Shown one piece after another: positions 6,962 to 9,343 of a DNA stretch of 9,343 nucleotides. Made by a program: the position numbers and the translations under genes. Every line of letters starts with the position of its first letter. Position 1 is the first letter of the stretch. The notes under the pieces were generated by a model that was not told where the DNA came from, searched no databases, and worked only from the letters and a program-made list of their open reading frames with translations. This DNA comes from an uncultured Dysosmobacter sp. GTDB taxonomy: Bacteria > Bacillota > Clostridia > Oscillospirales > Oscillospiraceae. Location: contig CAKTSC010000042.1 in NCBI GenBank assembly GCA_934597465.1, forward strand, positions 1 through 9,343, given 5' to 3'.

Positions 6962-6993
6962 GGGGGTTCCTCCTTTGTGTGAAAGTAAAGGGA

Positions 6994-7650
6994 TCAGGGG
7001 AGCTCTGTGCCGCCCCACTCCACCAGGGTAAAGCCCTGGCGGGACGGCGCGCTGAGGGTCTGGGCGGGGACATCCACCGGGGCAGCCAGAGGCCGCCAGG
7101 CCAGGAAGACCCGGAGAACGGTATCCGGCTGGGGAGTCACCATCAGCCGGGCGTGGTCGGTGTAAGCATCGGTCTGGAAGCTCAGGAGGTTGTAGGCGTT
7201 GCCTTCCATCCGGGGCAGCCAGTAGATGATAAACTCGTTGGCTTCCGCCCGGGTGAGGCCGAGCGCAGCCAGTGCCTCCTCCAGAAAGGCGGCGGTATCC
7301 TCCCCGGCGACGCAGAAGCCGGTGGAGAAGTCATACTCGGTCTCGCTCCGGCCCTCCCAGTAGAGGTAGCGGTAGGTCTGGCCGGCTTCGTCCGTCAATG
7401 TGCCGTCCGGCTGGGCGGTGACAGACCAGCCATCCTCATAAGCGGGATAGGTGCAGGTGAGGCCGCCGTCGCAGTTCAGCTTTACGGAGACCTCCGTCTC
7501 CCCCTCCGGATAGAGGTAGATGACGGGCTTGGCGGCATAGGTGCTTTCAACCTTCCGGATGAACCAGGGACGGATCACCAGGAAAAAGAGGGCCAGCAGG
7601 GCACCCACGATGCCCAGAGCGATAAAAAGGCGCTTTCGCGTGAGGATCAC
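6994..7650 (-). CDS. Membrane-anchored [13 protein letters not shown] protein of unknown function
   Basis: About 218 residues. A basic N-terminus (TRKR) precedes one hydrophobic segment (about 8-26), then RPWFIRK, so the protein is probably a single-pass, outward-facing protein or has an uncleaved signal anchor. The extracytoplasmic part starts with KPVIYLYP (41-48) and ends with GFTLVEWGG (206-214). I recognise these as the conserved ends of an uncharacterised bacterial family; no enzymatic motif is known to me. Also conserved-looking are [18 protein letters not shown] and [10 protein letters not shown]. The start is unclear. A GTG at 7650 directly abuts AAAGGA with no spacer, and no ATG or TTG exists at a better distance. 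The frame overlaps xpt further upstream without a usable start. It lies between xpt and guaA with gaps of 55 and 32 bp, but nothing in it suggests purine chemistry. Confidence 0.75.
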   Translation of the reverse strand: MILTRKRLFIALGIVGALLALFFLVIRPWFIRKVESTYAAKPVIYLYPEGETEVSVKLNCDGGLTCTYPAYEDGWSVTAQPDGTLTDEAGQTYRYLYWEGRSETEYDFSTGFCVAGEDTAAFLEEALAALGLTRAEANEFIIYWLPRMEGNAYNLLSFQTDAYTDHARLMVTPQPDTVLRVFLAWRPLAAPVDVPAQTLSAPSRQGFTLVEWGGTELP

Positions 7651-7688
7651 TCCTTTCCGCGGTTTTTGCGGGGAGACGGGATCATCTG

Positions 7689-7714
7689 AAAAACGCGGGA
7701 CGGGCTCAGTCCCG
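7689..7714 (-). terminator. Terminator-like hairpin at the xpt stop
   Basis: On the minus strand CGGGAC (7714-7709) pairs with GTCCCG (7701-7696) across a 7-nt loop that contains the xpt TGA. After a 2-nt CG gap (7695-7694) comes TTTTT (7693-7689). The stem is only 6 bp but GC-rich. Because it lies between xpt and two genes on the same strand with no visible promoter of their own, it may be a leaky terminator that lowers downstream expression. Confidence 0.5.
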
Positions 7715-8278
7715 GAAGACGATGTTGCCGGGCTGGGCGGACTCGATGATGGCGAGGGACTCCAGGTTATACCCGGCGGCGCGCAGGCGGTCGCCGCCGC
7801 CCTGGAAGCCCTTCTCCACGGCGCAGCCGATGCCCACCAGCTCCGCGCCCGCGGCGGTGACGATGTCGCACAGGCCCCGCATGGCCTCGCCGTTGGCCAT
7901 GAAATCGTCGATGATGAGGACCCGGTCGCTCTCGTGGAGCCACTCCTTGGAGACCAGGAGCGTGACCTTTTTCTTATAGGTGTAGGAGAAGATGTCGCTC
8001 TGGTAGAGGCCGCCCTCGATGTTGTCGCTCTTGGCCTTCTTGGCAAAGATCATGGGCTTGCCGAAGCGGTGGGCCACCACGGTGGCAAGAGCGATGCCGG
8101 AGGCCTCCGCCGTCAGGATGACCGTCACCTTACTCATGTCGAAGCGGCGGCCGAACTCGTCGGCGATGTGCTCCAAGAGCTCCGTGTCCACCCGGTGGTT
8201 CAGGAAGCCGTCCACCTTGATGATGTTGCCGGGGAGGACTTTGCCCTCCCTTACGATGCGATCCTTCAGCTCCTGCAT
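7706..8278 (-). CDS. xpt: Xanthine phosphoribosyltransferase
   Basis: A 190-residue cytosolic enzyme that joins xanthine with PRPP to make XMP in purine salvage. It matches the length of the B. subtilis enzyme (about 194). The PRPP-binding motif VLIIDDFMANGEA spans 120-132. FLNHRVDT (25-32) and ILTAEASGIALA (54-65) are typical of Xpt, and the end GNIVFRD fits the family. The ATG at 8278 has AGGAGGAG 5-6 nt upstream. A longer frame from an ATG at 8323 would add 15 residues and lacks such a site. XMP made here is the substrate of GuaA encoded two genes downstream, giving xanthine to GMP in two steps. The leader of about 95 nt does not match the purine riboswitch that controls xpt in B. subtilis. 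Confidence 0.95.
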   Translation of the reverse strand: MQELKDRIVREGKVLPGNIIKVDGFLNHRVDTELLEHIADEFGRRFDMSKVTVILTAEASGIALATVVAHRFGKPMIFAKKAKSDNIEGGLYQSDIFSYTYKKKVTLLVSKEWLHESDRVLIIDDFMANGEAMRGLCDIVTAAGAELVGIGCAVEKGFQGGGDRLRAAGYNLESLAIIESAQPGNIVFRD

Positions 8279-8316
8279 ATGCGATCTCCTCCTATGTTTC
8301 TCAGTTGTATTGTTGT

Positions 8317-8345
8317 GCGGCACGGGCCGCGAAGTTCTGAAACTT
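8317..8345 (-). promoter_or_regulatory. Two small hairpins in the xpt leader
   Basis: GCGGC/GCCGC (8317-8321 with 8326-8330, 4-nt loop) and AAGTT/AACTT (8332-8336 with 8341-8345, 4-nt loop) are adjacent in the predicted xpt leader. They lie about 30-60 nt before the ATG and leave the ribosome site free. There is no U run. They may stabilise the mRNA or be part of a regulatory fold I do not recognise. Confidence 0.3.
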
Positions 8346-8379
8346 GATATGAGCGCTCCTGAAAGAAAAAGATGCTCCC

Positions 8380-8394
8380 ATTATCGGCGATAAT
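8380..8394. promoter_or_regulatory. Perfect palindrome over the xpt -10 box, candidate operator
   Basis: ATTATCG-G-CGATAAT is a perfect 7-bp inverted repeat with one central base. It covers the -10 hexamer of the xpt promoter and the spacer just upstream of it, the usual position of a repressor site. It does not match the PurR, CcpA, CodY or Rex consensus as I know them. No regulator gene is in the window. Confidence 0.5.
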
Positions 8395-8408
8395 GACTCA
8401 CATTGCAA
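8380..8408 (-). promoter_or_regulatory. Promoter of xpt
   Basis: On the minus strand TTGCAA (8403-8408, four of six) is followed after exactly 17 nt by GATAAT (8380-8385, five of six). The predicted start near 8373 gives a leader of about 95 nt. The -10 box forms one end of a perfect palindrome (8380-8394). Confidence 0.6.
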
Positions 8409-8422
8409 GTGGCTTTCCGCAC

Positions 8423-8487
8423 AAAAAGGGATGCCCGCCCCGGCGCGCCGTCGTGCATATCGTCCTCCGGCGGCGGACAGGGGCGGG
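8423..8487 (-). terminator. Possible terminator of mrp
   Basis: On the minus strand CCCGCCCC (8487-8480), 7 nt after the mrp stop, can pair with GGGGCGGG (8441-8434). The 38-nt loop can itself form a short CGCCG/CGGCG stem. After CATCCC follows TTTTT (8427-8423). The long loop makes it an atypical terminator, but the stem is strong and the T run is in place before the xpt promoter. Confidence 0.4.
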
Positions 8488-8494
8488 AGGTGTC

Positions 8495-9316
8495 TCAGAG
8501 CTTCTCGATGGCGTCGGCGGCGTCCTTCAGCCAGTCGCCCTGGAAATCCTCGATGCGGCCCTTGTCCACGAGAGACGCAAGAGCGGGGTCGATGGGCATT
8601 TTGGCGAGGACTTTCAGGCCGTGGCGGGCGGCGGCCTCCTCGCTCTTCCCCTCGCCGAAGAGGAAGATCTTCTTCCCACAGTCGGGGCAGGTGAGGTAGC
8701 TCATGTTCTCCACGATGCCGAGGATGGGGATCTCCATCATCTCAGCCATCTTCACGGCCTTCTCCACCACCATGCCCACCAGCTCCTGGGGAGAGGCCAC
8801 GATGAGGATGCCGTCCAGCGGCAGGGACTGGAAGACGCTGAGGGTCACGTCCCCGGTGCCGGGAGGCATGTCCACAAAGAGACAGTCGCAGTTCCAGAGG
8901 ACATCCGTCCAGAACTGCTGCACCACGCCGCAGATGACGGGGCCCCGCCAGACCACGGGATCGGTCTCGTTCTCCAGCAGGAGGTTGGTGCTCATTACCT
9001 GGATGCCGGTGCCGCTCTCGCAGGGGTAGAGGCCCCGGGCGTCGCCGGTGGCGTTTTCGTGGATGCCGAAGGCCTTGGGGATGGAGGGGCCGGTGACGTC
9101 GGCATCCAGGATGCCCACCTGGTAGCCACGGCGGCGCATGGTCACGGCCATCTGGCTGGTCACCATGGACTTGCCGACGCCGCCCTTGCCGCTGACGATG
9201 CCGATGACCTTGCCCACCCGGGCCTCGGGATGGTGCTCCTTCAGCAGGGACTGGGGATTCTGCCGTTCGCCGCAGCTCTCGCCGCAGGTGGAGCAGTCGT
9301 GGGTGCATTCGCTCAT
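8495..9316 (-). CDS. mrp: Mrp/NBP35-family Fe-S cluster carrier ATPase
   Basis: A 273-residue cytosolic P-loop ATPase of the MinD/Mrp group, which in studied members binds a labile Fe-S cluster and passes it to apo-proteins. The deviant Walker A GKGGVGKS is at 43-50, the switch motif DADVTGPS at 71-78, DMPPGTGD at 149-156 and the cluster-binding CPDC at 210-213 in ENMSYLTCPDC. The N-terminus carries four cysteines (C4, C8, C11, C15; spacing 3-2-3), resembling the extra cluster site of NBP35-type and many anaerobe Mrp proteins. It has no N-terminal DUF59 domain, unlike many aerobic Mrp proteins. AAGGAGG lies 10 nt before the ATG (9327-9333). It is likely separate from xpt, which has its own promoter. 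The client proteins are unknown. Confidence 0.93.
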   Translation of the reverse strand: MSECTHDCSTCGESCGERQNPQSLLKEHHPEARVGKVIGIVSGKGGVGKSMVTSQMAVTMRRRGYQVGILDADVTGPSIPKAFGIHENATGDARGLYPCESGTGIQVMSTNLLLENETDPVVWRGPVICGVVQQFWTDVLWNCDCLFVDMPPGTGDVTLSVFQSLPLDGILIVASPQELVGMVVEKAVKMAEMMEIPILGIVENMSYLTCPDCGKKIFLFGEGKSEEAAARHGLKVLAKMPIDPALASLVDKGRIEDFQGDWLKDAADAIEKL

Positions 9317-9343
9317 AGAAACTCGTCCTCCTTGCCGCCGCCG

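Noticed and set aside
5405..6982. Long plus-strand open frame of 525 codons
   Set aside because: It is the antisense shadow of guaA, with no family motifs and no ribosome site.
8279..8373. Purine riboswitch in the xpt leader
   Set aside because: The conserved three-way junction core and its GTTTCTACC-type segment are absent. Only two unrelated 5-bp hairpins are seen.

Overview
The window is GC-rich and looks like a chromosome segment from a Clostridia bacterium, most likely an Oscillospiraceae-type gut anaerobe (Flavonifractor/Lawsonibacter-like). The placement is inferred from high GC combined with strong AGGAGG ribosome binding sites, a stand-alone MsmK/UgpC-type sugar ATPase with a lysine-rich insert, an M18 aminopeptidase, a DUF2975-like membrane protein and an Mrp protein with an N-terminal cysteine cluster. 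I cannot name a species.

Layout. 1-465 (-): 5' part of a membrane protein, probably DUF2975, cut by the window edge. 466-758: divergent promoter region. 759-2039 (+): M18 aminopeptidase, followed by a strong hairpin terminator (2061-2090) shared with the convergent gene. 2101-3270 (-): ATP-binding subunit of carbohydrate ABC importers, with a leader of about 205 nt full of hairpins and its own promoter. About 3575-5370: an AT-richer insert holding one clear gene, a DUF262 + HNH protein of the GmrSD-like restriction/defence type, plus a poorly preserved stretch with a small ORF and a possible gene remnant. 5420-8278 (-): xpt, a membrane-anchored [13 protein letters not shown] protein of unknown function, and guaA. 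8495-9316 (-): Mrp/NBP35 Fe-S carrier ATPase.

How they fit. Xpt turns xanthine into XMP and GuaA turns XMP into GMP, so the cluster encodes a two-step xanthine-to-GMP route. An uncharacterised membrane-anchored protein sits between the two enzymes. A terminator-like hairpin at the xpt stop suggests that expression of the three genes is graded rather than uniform. A perfect 15-nt palindrome covers the -10 box of the xpt promoter and looks like an operator.

The most notable item is the low-GC DUF262-HNH gene. It has its own TTGAAT-17-TATAAT promoter and lies just beyond the guaA terminator between housekeeping genes, as expected of a transferred defence gene. No integrase, transposase or flanking duplication is visible. 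The window contains no RNA genes or CRISPR array that I can support.
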